Position numbers and translations under genes: made by a program | The notes under the pieces: model-generated | What the model was told of the DNA's origin: nothing | Databases searched by the model: none | The model's input: the letters and a program-made list of their open reading frames with translations, nothing else | Part shown: one piece after another, positions 49,372-59,421 of the stretch | Position numbering within the stretch: position 1 is the first letter of the stretch | Layout of the letters: the number at the start of each line of letters is the position of its first letter | Origin: Vibrio albus | GTDB lineage: Bacteria > Pseudomonadota > Gammaproteobacteria > Enterobacterales > Vibrionaceae | Direction of reading: 5' to 3' | NCBI RefSeq assembly: GCF_003144035.1 | Contig: NZ_QFWT01000012.1 | Location: forward strand, 1 to 64,000 | Length of the DNA stretch: 64,000 bases

Positions 49372-51099
49372 TCACAAGTAAACCGGCTCGATATGACCCG
49401 ATGAATCACCTTCGCCAAGGGTCATCACTTCCTCAAGACTGATGACCCCTTTCAGAGCAAGTTCCATGGCCGAGGCCAGCAAAGGTTTATACTCTGCTGA
49501 CTGCCGGGCTTTACGGGCAAAGCTCACCGCATCATTGGATCTCAGCGCATCCATCATATCGTGGTCCAGCTCCAGCAACTCAAACACTCCAATCCGACCC
49601 TTATAGCCCGTCAGATTACAGTTCTGGCACCCCCGCCCTCTGACGAAAGACACCTGAGCCTGATTCGGAAAACGACTCTGCAACCAGCTCTGATCCGATT
49701 CATCAGGAGTATGCGCCTCACAGCAGTCAGGACAAACCCGACGAACCAGACGTTGCGCCAGAACGGCTCGCACCGCACTGGCAACCAGATAGCCCGGAGC
49801 TCCCATATCAATCATCCGCAGCGCACTGTCTACGGCATCGTTGGTATGCAAAGTACTCAGTACCAGGTGACCGGTGAGTGCGGCACGAAGGCCAATCTCT
49901 ACCGTTTCCTGATCCCGCATTTCCCCAACCAGAATAATGTCGGGGTCCTGACGCAGAAACGTTCTTAATATGGTGGAAAAATCCAAATCAATTTTTGAAT
50001 TCACCTGAACCTGATTTACCCGCGGCAGCCGGTATTCCACCGGGTCCTCGGCCGTGATAATCTTTTTACCAGAACTGTTCAGCTCTGTCAGTGCCCCATA
50101 CAATGTAGTGGTTTTTCCTGACCCCGTCGGACCGGTCACCAAAATCATGCCGTGCGGACGACGTAACTGTTTTCGAAGACGCAGTAACAGCCCTTCCGGC
50201 AATCCTGATTCTTCCAGTTTTCTCACCCCGGCAGACTGATTAAGCAGTCGCATGACCACAGACTCACCATGCTGCACCGGCATGGTCGACATCCGGATAT
50301 CCACCGATTGCCCCCTAGCACGGATATGAAACCGTCCGTCCTGAGGCAGGCGTTTTTCCGATATGTCCAGATTGGCCATCAGCTTTAGGCGCAAGACCAG
50401 CGCCGGTGCGATATTCACTTCGTTCAGCAAGGTCTCATGCAAAATACCATCTACCCGCTGACGCAGACGCAATACATCAGAATCCGGTTCGATATGGATA
50501 TCAGAAGCACCGACCTGGACCGCATCTTCAAACAGGGAGTTGATCAGTTTTACAACGGTAACGTCCTCTCCCTCTTCCGCATCATCAAGGCTATAGTTAA
50601 AACTGTCCGTTGTCCGGTGTTCCGTACCCAGTTGCTCAGCAAAGTTAACAATGTCTTTTGTGCGGCGGTAGTAACGGTCAAAGCAGTCAACCAGTTGCCT
50701 TTCGGGGGCAATGGCAAACTCAATATTGAACTGGGGTAGCTGGCTGAACAGAAACTCCTGCAGATAGAGATCCGCCGGATCGCTCATCGCAACCCTGACC
50801 GTATCATCCTGATGACTGATCACCAGAGCCCGAAGGCGGCGGGCGTGTACTTCCGACAGCAGTTGTACGGCCTCAGCATCAATATTCGCCCGGTTCAGAT
50901 CGATAAGCGGCAAGTTCAGCTGATGAGCGAGAAACTCCAGCATCCGGGTTTCCGTCAGGAATCCCAGTTGGATAAGACTGTCACCTAATTTTCTGCCCGT
51001 TTGTTTCTGGGCCTGAAGCGCCTGCTCTACCTGCTGTTCCGTTATGATGCCTTCTTCTACCAACAGGTCACCCAAGCGCTTTCTGAGCTTAATCTTCAT
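49372..51099 (-). CDS. mshE: MSHA pilus extension ATPase MshE with N-terminal c-di-GMP-binding domain
   Basis: The protein has 575 residues. The N-terminal MshEN domain shows two RLG-type half-motifs (LRKRLGDLLVEEGIITEQQV and GRKLGDSLIQLGFLTETRML), the fold shown in V. cholerae MshE to bind c-di-GMP. The C-terminal secretion ATPase has Walker A GPTGSGKTT, Walker B ILVGEMRD and a four-cysteine zinc site (CPDCCEAH and CQNC). It powers pilus extension when c-di-GMP is high. It overlaps mshN by 11 bp. Confidence 0.96.
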   Translation of the reverse strand: MKIKLRKRLGDLLVEEGIITEQQVEQALQAQKQTGRKLGDSLIQLGFLTETRMLEFLAHQLNLPLIDLNRANIDAEAVQLLSEVHARRLRALVISHQDDTVRVAMSDPADLYLQEFLFSQLPQFNIEFAIAPERQLVDCFDRYYRRTKDIVNFAEQLGTEHRTTDSFNYSLDDAEEGEDVTVVKLINSLFEDAVQVGASDIHIEPDSDVLRLRQRVDGILHETLLNEVNIAPALVLRLKLMANLDISEKRLPQDGRFHIRARGQSVDIRMSTMPVQHGESVVMRLLNQSAGVRKLEESGLPEGLLLRLRKQLRRPHGMILVTGPTGSGKTTTLYGALTELNSSGKKIITAEDPVEYRLPRVNQVQVNSKIDLDFSTILRTFLRQDPDIILVGEMRDQETVEIGLRAALTGHLVLSTLHTNDAVDSALRMIDMGAPGYLVASAVRAVLAQRLVRRVCPDCCEAHTPDESDQSWLQSRFPNQAQVSFVRGRGCQNCNLTGYKGRIGVFELLELDHDMMDALRSNDAVSFARKARQSAEYKPLLASAMELALKGVISLEEVMTLGEGDSSGHIEPVYL

Positions 51100-52225
51100 T
51101 CTCTGTCTCCTCTAATGTTTCCAGCAGAGAAAGGCGATCCCGGATAAACGTCTGAGTTTTTCCGGATATACCAACCCGCTTCAATGCCTTCAGATAAGAG
51201 GCTTTTGCTTCAGAATACCTCTGATTCCGCTCCTGCTGTATCGCCAGCCCCAGCCACCAGCGGGCATTTGCTTCCTCCCGCTGTACCAGCAGCTGATAGG
51301 TTTCCAGAGCAATATCGGTGACTTTATTTTGCTGAGCAAGTGCCGCCCGCATAGCGAGATAGTTCGTATCGGGCTGGACTGGAAGATAAGCTAACGGGCT
51401 TAATGCGGCTTCTGGCTGATTTTCTCTGAGTAACAGCCTGGCGAGCGCAAGACGCAGCTTCTGGCTCTCTTTATTCCTTTTTATGCCTTGCTGAAGCAGT
51501 TCTACCGCTCTACGGACTTCTTTTTTGCCATAATATAGAGCCGCCAGCTTTTGTCTTACCACGTCATCTCCGGGCTGATAACGAAGTGCATTTTTATACT
51601 CGCTCACCGCCTCACCGATTTTATTCGCATCCAGTGCTTTTTCTGCCCTCTGAATCGAATGTTGAGCCAGTTGCTCAGGGGTCAGTTCAACCTCACGAAT
51701 GTCCATCGTCCCCGGTTGTGACTCGGACTCCGCCGGGACAGGCTGTTCGGACTGATGTTGTGCCTCGTCTGCCAGTTGAGTGACAGGCACCTCTGAAACC
51801 GCTTTATCGGCTTGTGCGGAACTGACCTGACTGTGACTGATCGCCGACGATCGATCCGCCACTTTGGCAAGAACGGGAGCTGATTGACGACGTTGCTCAT
51901 GAATCTCGCTATCAGGCGCAGCCTCCTGATAAACGCGAATATCTATCGGTTTCACCACCTTTTGTGTCGGAGATTCCTCCGGCTCGAACGGTTTTTCAGG
52001 TGACTGATTTATCAACACAGCAGAAGAATGGCTGGCTTCCACCATCGTCTCTGACTGCTGAGAAACGGCCCACCCACCGACACACAAGCTCAGAGCAAAA
52101 CCACCCAACACCCACGCCAGCCCGCGTGAATAACGTACCGGCGGTACCTCCGCTCTGGTCAGCGACGATGACTGTGTATTTTTTTTATTTGCCAGTTCCG
52201 ACAGCGCGTTATTGATCACGCTCAT
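51089..52225 (-). CDS. mshN: MSHA biogenesis protein MshN (TPR protein)
   Basis: The protein has 378 residues with a short cytoplasmic N-terminus (MSVINNALSELANKK), one membrane helix (about 32-52, GLAWVLGGFALSLCVGGW), a Pro/Ser-rich spacer and three or more TPR helices (190-370, with EAVSEYKNALRYQPGDDVVRQ split over two helices). It likely scaffolds secretin or periplasmic assembly. The ATG at 52225 has GGAG 6 nt upstream and overlaps mshM by 4 bp. Confidence 0.9.
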   Translation of the reverse strand: MSVINNALSELANKKNTQSSSLTRAEVPPVRYSRGLAWVLGGFALSLCVGGWAVSQQSETMVEASHSSAVLINQSPEKPFEPEESPTQKVVKPIDIRVYQEAAPDSEIHEQRRQSAPVLAKVADRSSAISHSQVSSAQADKAVSEVPVTQLADEAQHQSEQPVPAESESQPGTMDIREVELTPEQLAQHSIQRAEKALDANKIGEAVSEYKNALRYQPGDDVVRQKLAALYYGKKEVRRAVELLQQGIKRNKESQKLRLALARLLLRENQPEAALSPLAYLPVQPDTNYLAMRAALAQQNKVTDIALETYQLLVQREEANARWWLGLAIQQERNQRYSEAKASYLKALKRVGISGKTQTFIRDRLSLLETLEETENED

Positions 52226-53067
52226 ACGTTTCTCCACCCCCAGATGACAGGGCTTTTAAATTTAGGTTTGCAGGCATCACCGGTATCATGAATAGCCGTA
52301 AACAGGTGTGCATTCGTCACAATTTTACTTTGGGAATAAAATGCCAGCAGCAATGCTTTATGACATATCTGGTTGATCAGCCTTGGTATTCCCCGGCTCG
52401 CTTTCCAGACCACCTTACACTTATCCAGACTGAATATGTCTGCCTGAGCATCGCAGCTACTTATCCGGTAACGGATATAAGCCACCACTTCCGCCTGATT
52501 TAACGGCCGCAAACCGGCACTAAAGGTAATTCGCTGCCGGAACTGTCTCAGGCGATGCTGAGCTAAACGTTCATCCAGCTCAGGCTGTCCCAGTAATACC
52601 AGTTGTAACAGCTTTTTCTCTTCGGTTTCCAGGTTACCGAATAAACGCAGGGTTTCCAGGGCTTCATCACTCAGAGCCTGGGCTTCATCAATCAGCGCAA
52701 CCACCCGCTTTCCGCCAGCATGTAAAGACAGTAATTCACTCTGGATGCTGTCAACCAGAGAAACTGTGTCCGAAGGCTCGATGCCCAGCTCTCTGGCAAT
52801 GGCTTGCTTTAATTCATCCCCGCTTAACACCGGATTGGGCAAATAGATCAGCTCCACCTTATCCTGCAACTGATTAATCAACATACGGCATACCATGGTT
52901 TTTCCGCTTCCCACTTCACCGGAAACCTTCATTACGCCTTCTCCCATATCAATCGCGGAGATGACCATCTGAATGGCTTCATAATGTGGAGGAAGACCAT
53001 GAAACAGCTCAGTATTCGGTGTCAGGGCAAACGGTGCCCGGGAAAAGCCATAATATCCCTGATACAT
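52222..53067 (-). CDS. mshM: MSHA biogenesis ATPase MshM (ExeA-like AAA+)
   Basis: The protein has 281 residues, an AAA+ ATPase close to the N-terminal part of GspA: start MYQGYYGFSRAPFALTPNTE, Walker A GEVGSGKTM, Walker B VALIDEAQALSDEALE. Unlike GspA it has no membrane helix or wall-binding part. It may help assemble the MshL secretin. It is a paralogue of the ATPase domain at 26605-28860 in this window. Confidence 0.93.
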   Translation of the reverse strand: MYQGYYGFSRAPFALTPNTELFHGLPPHYEAIQMVISAIDMGEGVMKVSGEVGSGKTMVCRMLINQLQDKVELIYLPNPVLSGDELKQAIARELGIEPSDTVSLVDSIQSELLSLHAGGKRVVALIDEAQALSDEALETLRLFGNLETEEKKLLQLVLLGQPELDERLAQHRLRQFRQRITFSAGLRPLNQAEVVAYIRYRISSCDAQADIFSLDKCKVVWKASRGIPRLINQICHKALLLAFYSQSKIVTNAHLFTAIHDTGDACKPKFKSPVIWGWRNV

Positions 53068-53069
53068 GC

Positions 53070-54722
53070 TTACTCCATATCGTCAGGGAACCACTCCTGC
53101 AGAATATCCCGCGAGCGCTCAATCTCCTGCTGCCAGGTATGCACCCCGACCACGGTGGGCTTCAACAGGATCACCAGTTCCGTTTTTTCTGTTACGTTAG
53201 AGGTATTACGGAACAAATGCCCCAGACCGGGAATGTCACCCAGCAAGGGAACTTTTGATGTCTGATCCTGTGTATTCGACTTCATCAACCCTCCCAGAAC
53301 GACAACATCACCGTCACGGGCCCGGATAATCGAATCGGTCTCGCGGATCGAGCTTTTCGCCAGTGGTGCATCGTCCAGAAAGCTGTAGGTCTGCTCTTCC
53401 ACTTCAATCACCGCTGGGTGAACATGGAGCAAGACATTACCGTCATCATCGATCTGCGGCGTCACATCCAGTGAAATACCAGAGAAAAATGGCGTTAGCT
53501 GATAAGACGTTGTCGTGGTATCTGTACTGCTATTGGTCGTGGTTTCACTGTCCATATCGGTGACAAAATATTCATCCGTCCCCACTTTGATCACCGCTTT
53601 CTGGTTATTGGCGGCCGTCACTCTCGGGCTGGAAAGCACATTCAGATCGCCCTGGGTCGACATAAAGTCCAGAACCGAACTGAAATTACCATCAGAAATT
53701 GTCACGCTGGTTGCTCCCCCCAGCAGATCACCAATCGCATCCATCCCCGGAAGCGTGCCGGATGCCGCCTGCGATATGGTTATACCAGTACCGCCGACAG
53801 CTCCGGTCAGATTTGACCAATTAATGCCTTGCTGATAACTGTCACTCAATGTCACTTCCAGTATCTTAGCCTCTAAGATCACCTGACGCTGCAGCCTTCG
53901 CTGCGAGGTATTCAGAAATTCTTTAATCTCACGGATTTCATCCGGATAAGCTCTTACAGTGAGCACACCAGCCTGCGGAGAAGTCACCACACTACGGCCA
54001 CCCTGAGTTCCAACAAGCGCACTGACGGCAGTCTGCAGCTCACTCCAGAAATCACTGTTGCTGCTGGTATCAATACGGGTACCCGCAGCAATTGTAGAAC
54101 TGCTCTGACTCGAAGAATCAGAACCTTGATCAGAACTTGAACTGGAAGACGTCGTGGTTTCGTTGGAAGTATTGTTGTTACTATCCCGACTGCTGACTGT
54201 ACTTGTGGTTATCGAGGTCAGTGATCGTCCGCCACGTTGCATCGACAGGTAATCCACAGGGATGGTTTCAGTACGCATACCAGCTGGGTAGATCTGAATG
54301 ATCTTGCCCTTTTTCACGATATCGTAACCGTACATATCCCGCACGACATCCAATACCTCATCTAGCGAGACATCAGAAAGATTAACGGTCAGTGTACCGG
54401 CAACAGACGGATGAATAGCGGTACTGTAACCTGTTCCTTTCACTAATCCGGCAAAAAACGTTTTGGCTTCCACATCTTTGGCTTTTACCTGAAAACGTTT
54501 TAACAGAAAATCTGCCTGCTGATCAGGTGCACTATTCAGATCCGGCATCAGATCAGCCTGAACAGAATCAGGAAGCGTATCCAGATTGCGGCTATTGATC
54601 TGATTAGCAGCTTCATTCAGTGTGGCTTTTGCTTCAACAGGATCTCTGTGGCCCATTGAACATCCAAGTAATGAAGCAGCCATGACTCCAACTATGAATT
54701 GACGTACTACTGGTTTACGCAT
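53070..54722 (-). CDS. mshL: MSHA secretin MshL
   Basis: The protein has 550 residues with a lipoprotein signal (lipobox LLGC at residues 18-21), an STN-like N0 domain and N1 domain, a serine-rich insert (about 170-210), and a secretin C-domain with VVLGGLMKS and VPLLGDIPGLGHLF. It forms the outer-membrane gate for the pilus. It lies 2 bp after mshK and 2 bp before mshM, in a tightly packed operon. Confidence 0.95.
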   Translation of the reverse strand: MRKPVVRQFIVGVMAASLLGCSMGHRDPVEAKATLNEAANQINSRNLDTLPDSVQADLMPDLNSAPDQQADFLLKRFQVKAKDVEAKTFFAGLVKGTGYSTAIHPSVAGTLTVNLSDVSLDEVLDVVRDMYGYDIVKKGKIIQIYPAGMRTETIPVDYLSMQRGGRSLTSITTSTVSSRDSNNNTSNETTTSSSSSSDQGSDSSSQSSSTIAAGTRIDTSSNSDFWSELQTAVSALVGTQGGRSVVTSPQAGVLTVRAYPDEIREIKEFLNTSQRRLQRQVILEAKILEVTLSDSYQQGINWSNLTGAVGGTGITISQAASGTLPGMDAIGDLLGGATSVTISDGNFSSVLDFMSTQGDLNVLSSPRVTAANNQKAVIKVGTDEYFVTDMDSETTTNSSTDTTTTSYQLTPFFSGISLDVTPQIDDDGNVLLHVHPAVIEVEEQTYSFLDDAPLAKSSIRETDSIIRARDGDVVVLGGLMKSNTQDQTSKVPLLGDIPGLGHLFRNTSNVTEKTELVILLKPTVVGVHTWQQEIERSRDILQEWFPDDME

Positions 54723-54724
54723 CG

Positions 54725-55078
54725 CTATTTCTGCAACCTTTCATGTTTAATATCTACCGGAAAAAGCTCAAGAGCCCACATTCTGCCACCTCTTTTCAGA
54801 GTGACCTTTTCGTTGGTAATCGCTATGACTCTATACCCGAGGATAGAGTCGCCTTGCGACAGCAAGGTATCATTCAGTACCGCAGAACAGGCATCGGGTT
54901 GTTTACAGATGATGCTCTGTAAAGCCGGTACTTGTGGCCTTCTCCTGACCTTTTTTTGTGTCACTGGTTTTCTGACTTCAGGCTGTGTCCACCCAAGTGG
55001 TGCTGTCGGATCCTGATCCGCGTAAGCCACCGGAACCGTCTGCAACAGAAACAGAATAAGCATCAATCTCTTAACCAC
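54725..55078 (-). CDS. mshK: MSHA biogenesis protein MshK
   Basis: The protein has 117 residues with a signal peptide (about 1-20, ending VAYA-DQ) and a PilP/GspC-like short domain (QSIICKQPDACSAVLNDTLL, then VIAITNEKVTLKRGG). It probably connects the inner-membrane MshIJ complex to the secretin. The start is GTG at 55078 with AGGAG 7 nt upstream, overlapping mshJ by 8 bp. Confidence 0.88.
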   Translation of the reverse strand: MVKRLMLILFLLQTVPVAYADQDPTAPLGWTQPEVRKPVTQKKVRRRPQVPALQSIICKQPDACSAVLNDTLLSQGDSILGYRVIAITNEKVTLKRGGRMWALELFPVDIKHERLQK

Positions 55079-55754
55079 CGATAAACTCCTGTCTGGTTCC
55101 CAATGTATAGACTTCCAGAACCAGTCTGGCTTCAGGGTATGTTTCTACCTGATACTGAAAACTACGCCAGTAATATTTCACCGGCATCGCCTCCAGCTTC
55201 TTCAGGTAATCCTGAATATCAAAATAACGCCCGGTCAGCTCAATTCTGACCGGGTGAATGTAGTAGCCAATCACAGCCTGTTGTGATTCGTCATTGTCTT
55301 GTTGCTGTGCGCTTTCCTGCTTTGTCGCAAACACCGCCTCTGCCGGCAGAGACTCCAGAGCTTCCAGCTTAAGTTTAGAGCTGCTTCCGAGCACAGTTTC
55401 CAGCAAGTCAGTCATTTGCTGTGGAGTAATCAGGCTATCAATCAGTTCCGCCAGTTGCTGGGACAGTTCCAGACTGTGCTCAGACAGTCGGGCCAGCTTT
55501 TCATCGATCTCTTTATCGGGATCGACCTTGAGTCTCAGTTTAAGAATGTCAATGTCACTCTTCTGACGCTGAATTTTTTGTTGCTCTGTGCTTAACTGAC
55601 GCTCTTTTCTGTTGGCTTCCTCAACAACCGGAGCAATAAATAACGTCTGTATCAGCATAATCAGAGAAGCTGACACGCCAATGGCAATCAACCACTTTTC
55701 ACGGACAGACAGTGCCTGATATTTTTCACTAAGCAGATTCAGGTACCGCATCAT
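55071..55754 (-). CDS. mshJ: MSHA biogenesis protein MshJ (PilO/GspM-like)
   Basis: The protein has 227 residues with one membrane helix (about 22-42, WLIAIGVSASLIMLIQTLFI), a coiled coil (45-105) and a ferredoxin-like periplasmic domain (VRIELTGRYFDIQDYLKKLE). It is an alignment-complex component with MshI. It overlaps mshI by 4 bp. Confidence 0.92.
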   Translation of the reverse strand: MMRYLNLLSEKYQALSVREKWLIAIGVSASLIMLIQTLFIAPVVEEANRKERQLSTEQQKIQRQKSDIDILKLRLKVDPDKEIDEKLARLSEHSLELSQQLAELIDSLITPQQMTDLLETVLGSSSKLKLEALESLPAEAVFATKQESAQQQDNDESQQAVIGYYIHPVRIELTGRYFDIQDYLKKLEAMPVKYYWRSFQYQVETYPEARLVLEVYTLGTRQEFIGG

Positions 55755-57205
55755 TGGCGTTCTCCTTCCACTTTAGCGCTCAGTTTAAAAGTAATGATGC
55801 CATTCTCGTTTCGCCCGATATCCAATTTTTCAAACGTGCGCCCGGCCAAGGCAACCTCCTGATTAAACTGCCGCACCCAGGCAGGTACCGCTGCTGGTGT
55901 TCTTGCCAGCCCCGACAAGTCCAGTTTCGTGCTGTCCATTTCAATAGACGACACCGATATGTCGTTTCTTCCCAGCTTGGCCAGTGCTTTCATTATTCCG
56001 GAATAACCATACTGCCAAGACTCATCATAATGACGAATGGAAGACAGTGAGGTTTCTTTGCTGCGGATATCCTCTTCAAACCTTTCTGCAGCCAATAGCT
56101 TAGACGGTGTGGGTTTATGCTGTCTGAGTTTCTCCTGAAGAGCCTTAAGCTCATCACTCAGCGCACTGTCTTGCTTCTGAGCCTGAGCCAGCTTGGCTTC
56201 CGTCTGCGAGAGAGAAAAATAGCAATACCCGTAACCGGACAGCATCAGTACACTGACCACCGCCCACGAGACGGCAACCATTTTAAGGGTAAAGGTGTCC
56301 TTTTTAGGTTTCAGGTGTTCAGGGTAAAGGTTAACCCCCACTTCCGGTAACCCTCTGACAACCTGACTCAGCATCACACCGCTGGGAACCGTGGCGTCCG
56401 TCACCAACGGGAGTACCTTTACATTCAGCCGCTCATCCAAGCCTTTAACCAGTTCATCCTGATCTTCTTCATCACAACAGACAAACAACTGATGAAGAGC
56501 CGCATTTCTCAGATGAGACGACAGGTAGTCGGTAGAACGCTGTAACTCCAGGGCCAGGCTATCCATCTGCAGTGCACTGGCAGCCTGATTGGTAACCGGC
56601 ACAATAATATTCCGCAATGTTCTCTGAAAACGGTTCTGTTGTTCAACAAATGCGGCGATCTTAAAACTGCCCTTTGGCCCCCTTTGCAATAACATAAAGG
56701 CTGGCAGTTCTTCTTTTACGAACCCCCACACCACGTCTTCCGGTACGATTCTGGACAAGACAATATGCTGCGATTCTAATGCGTCGCGGATCTGCCTGAG
56801 TATCTGTATTTTTAATACATAGGCCTGAATTTTTTTACCATCTGGCAGAAGCGTGGCGTCAGCAACAATATCCGTTACTCTCTCGCCACTGATATCTTTC
56901 AATAAAAATGGCAGAGCAGCCGGCCATTCTTCCTGGGGAATTTCCGGCTTATCTAACTGATAGATATGATAATAATTTGAGCAGCATACTACTGTTGCTT
57001 CGTATCCGGCGTAATCTTCACTTGAAAGCGCGTTTGTCAGCGTGGATTCCCAACCATCCTCAATAGAAAATGACAAGGGAGTCTGATTATCGGCTGCCAT
57101 TTTTTCGGTCAGCAGATAAATAATGTGTGACTGAATAACAACCGTCAAAGCCCCTGCTTTACCGCCAGTACGCCTGAGATGCCCTAACAGGGAAGATAAA
57201 CTCAT
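55751..57205 (-). CDS. mshI: MSHA biogenesis protein MshI (PilM-PilN fusion type)
   Basis: The protein has 484 residues: a cytoplasmic PilM/GspL-like part (1-300), a membrane helix (about 312-332, VAVSWAVVSVLMLSGYGYCYF), a coiled coil (335-385) and a PilN-like periplasmic domain. It links cytoplasm and periplasm in the alignment complex. It is first in the mshIJKLMNEG operon and lies 20 bp after csrD, so the csrD transcript may continue into it. Confidence 0.9.
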   Translation of the reverse strand: MSLSSLLGHLRRTGGKAGALTVVIQSHIIYLLTEKMAADNQTPLSFSIEDGWESTLTNALSSEDYAGYEATVVCCSNYYHIYQLDKPEIPQEEWPAALPFLLKDISGERVTDIVADATLLPDGKKIQAYVLKIQILRQIRDALESQHIVLSRIVPEDVVWGFVKEELPAFMLLQRGPKGSFKIAAFVEQQNRFQRTLRNIIVPVTNQAASALQMDSLALELQRSTDYLSSHLRNAALHQLFVCCDEEDQDELVKGLDERLNVKVLPLVTDATVPSGVMLSQVVRGLPEVGVNLYPEHLKPKKDTFTLKMVAVSWAVVSVLMLSGYGYCYFSLSQTEAKLAQAQKQDSALSDELKALQEKLRQHKPTPSKLLAAERFEEDIRSKETSLSSIRHYDESWQYGYSGIMKALAKLGRNDISVSSIEMDSTKLDLSGLARTPAAVPAWVRQFNQEVALAGRTFEKLDIGRNENGIITFKLSAKVEGERQ

Positions 57206-57225
57206 ACTGCTATTTCTCTATCCTT

Positions 57226-59217
57226 TTAATATTTCTTGCGCCAGCGGTTTCTTTTACCGATTTGTACCATTGGCGTGACGGGTTTGGGTATCAGCTGGGT
57301 TTCGGCCTGAAACATTCGGCCCTGCCCGCCATCAACACCGAGTTCAAGTAACGTTGCCCACTCTTTCCCTGTTTCTACACCAACCGCGATAACTTGTGTA
57401 TCGGTTCCGTCACATGCTCCGAGCAGGCTCCTGATAAAAAGCTGATTTTCCTGTCTCTGATCTATTTTTTTGACCAGACTACGATGCAGTTTCAGGTAAT
57501 CGATATTCAGATCTTTTATGTAATGTGTGCTGGTTATCGTCCTGCCGGCCTGACCGACAATGACCTGACACCCCATACCCGCAATCATTTTGATCACCGG
57601 GCGCATATGGTCCAGATGTTTGACCAGCATCCCTTCTACAAAATCAAAACTAATCTTCTGTCGCATTTCAAGCGGCATTTGTAACAATTCATCTCGAAAC
57701 CAACACCGATAGTTTTTATCTTTAAATGGCTGTGTATGTAAATTAATCGAGTAATGCTCCCCAAGCCTGGAAGCCTTAAGAAAATGAAATACCTTACTCA
57801 AAACAGCCATATCCATCATGGCCTCATAGCCTACCTGTTCCACAGCCACTGTAAAACGGGAGGCCTTTAATATGCCGACTCCGTCATCATCTATGCGGGC
57901 AAACAACTCATTATGCAGCAAATGGGGGGTTCCATTTTGCTTATCGCTCAGATAACAAGGCTGTTCAAATATCAGAATATTGCCCTTTTTGAATGACTGA
58001 TCAAATAACGTGCGCCAGCGTACACTTCCCCGGGAATCCGTACGCTTTATTTGTTTCTGATATAAGTTCCAATTATTTACATTTTGTAACTGTGCACTCT
58101 TCAGTGCCGCTTCTGCTTCACTCTGAATGTGTCCACGCCTTTCTCCTTCCGAATACATAGTCAGCCCAATATGACACCAGTTTTCGGTATCCAGAGGAGA
58201 TAGAGGCGTGATTTTTTCCATCTGGCGCAAACAGTGTGTCGCCAGAGTGATGATCTCTTTCCGGGTCTGATTCGGAATAAGCACTGCAAAATCAGAATCA
58301 TAGTAACGGGCAAAAATAACATCAGGATAACGCTGGACAATATTCGATATAGCGCTGGATACATGCAATAAGAAAGCCTCACTGGCTTTCTGTTCATTCT
58401 CATCACACAGCGACTCCCAGTCGCGGATCTGAATCAGCAATACCCCTCCGTTTGCTCCGCTTTCCTGTAGTGCAGATTCCAGCTTACTGTCAAATAAGAC
58501 CCGATTAGCAGCACCGGTTAACTGGTCCAGAAAAGTATGGGTACGGATAAACGTATCGAAACGGCTGCGCTCCTGACGGGCAAATTTCAGCTCTTTTATC
58601 AGGTTATCTAACGCCTGACTTGCCGTATAAGGCCATTCTTCCCGCTTGCCTGTCGCATATTCATCGACTCTTCCGGCCAGCAACATCCGGCCTCTTTCTT
58701 CCAGAAGCTCAGATCCTCTAAGCTGCATTTTCAGCCATTTAACGCCTCGCAACAGGAAGAATAACACCAGGACCACTGCCAGAGAGATGGATGACAGCGC
58801 ACCAAACGAATAACTGTACCCAAGATAAGCCGGGATCACCTGAAAGCGAACCCGATACTCAGGGTGAGCCGGCAACCGATATTCCCGATGATAAAGACGG
58901 CTTTGATCCAATGGTCGGGGGTTGCCTTTAAACTGGTAAATAATCTGTTCGTTATGGCTCAGCGTCATGTCTACTACGCTATTCGCCTCTAGCTGAGCTG
59001 GCATCCAGCGGTCAATCGCACGGATAAAGTCAGGTGCATTTAACTCCTGATCCACCGTCTCCACCACACTTTCCAGATACCTATGAACCTGCTCTTTACC
59101 TATCCGGTTAAAGGAGAATGTACTCCCGACAAATAGAATAAACATAGCACTTATCACTATCATGGTGACAAATGCGGTTAAGCGAGTGCTTAGCTTCAAT
59201 GTAGGGGTATATCTCAT
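57226..59217 (-). CDS. csrD: CsrD-type regulator with degenerate GGDEF and EAL domains (MshH)
   Basis: The protein has 663 residues with two membrane helices (about 13-33 and 138-158), a periplasmic loop, a GGDEF-like domain whose active site reads YYDSDFAVLI in place of GGDEF, and an EAL-like domain whose signature is NELFARI in place of EAL. Both sites are therefore unlikely to make or break c-di-GMP. E. coli CsrD targets the CsrB/CsrC RNAs for RNase E decay and so frees CsrA; Vibrio MshH/CsrD is its orthologue. It lies between ssb and mshI. Confidence 0.92.
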   Translation of the reverse strand: MRYTPTLKLSTRLTAFVTMIVISAMFILFVGSTFSFNRIGKEQVHRYLESVVETVDQELNAPDFIRAIDRWMPAQLEANSVVDMTLSHNEQIIYQFKGNPRPLDQSRLYHREYRLPAHPEYRVRFQVIPAYLGYSYSFGALSSISLAVVLVLFFLLRGVKWLKMQLRGSELLEERGRMLLAGRVDEYATGKREEWPYTASQALDNLIKELKFARQERSRFDTFIRTHTFLDQLTGAANRVLFDSKLESALQESGANGGVLLIQIRDWESLCDENEQKASEAFLLHVSSAISNIVQRYPDVIFARYYDSDFAVLIPNQTRKEIITLATHCLRQMEKITPLSPLDTENWCHIGLTMYSEGERRGHIQSEAEAALKSAQLQNVNNWNLYQKQIKRTDSRGSVRWRTLFDQSFKKGNILIFEQPCYLSDKQNGTPHLLHNELFARIDDDGVGILKASRFTVAVEQVGYEAMMDMAVLSKVFHFLKASRLGEHYSINLHTQPFKDKNYRCWFRDELLQMPLEMRQKISFDFVEGMLVKHLDHMRPVIKMIAGMGCQVIVGQAGRTITSTHYIKDLNIDYLKLHRSLVKKIDQRQENQLFIRSLLGACDGTDTQVIAVGVETGKEWATLLELGVDGGQGRMFQAETQLIPKPVTPMVQIGKRNRWRKKY

Positions 59218-59365
59218 GAATAATGAAATCCTTTTCTATCCATTACTTATACCAAAAAATTAATGTCAGTTATATTATCGACACATCCTAGAAGATTGTG
59301 AATAGAATAAACGTATTTATTATCAATATTTATCTCATACCCTCTTCTTTCTTCCACTAGCCAGA

Positions 59366-59396
59366 AACAAAACACCCCGCATATTGCGAGGTGCTT
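59366..59396 (-). terminator. Intrinsic terminator after ssb
   Basis: On the minus strand CACCTCGC pairs with GCGGGGTG (one U-G pair) around AATAT, followed by TTTTG. It is about 30 bp after the ssb stop. Confidence 0.8.
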
Positions 59397-59421
59397 AACT
59401 CAGTATCCAGCCAAGATCACT

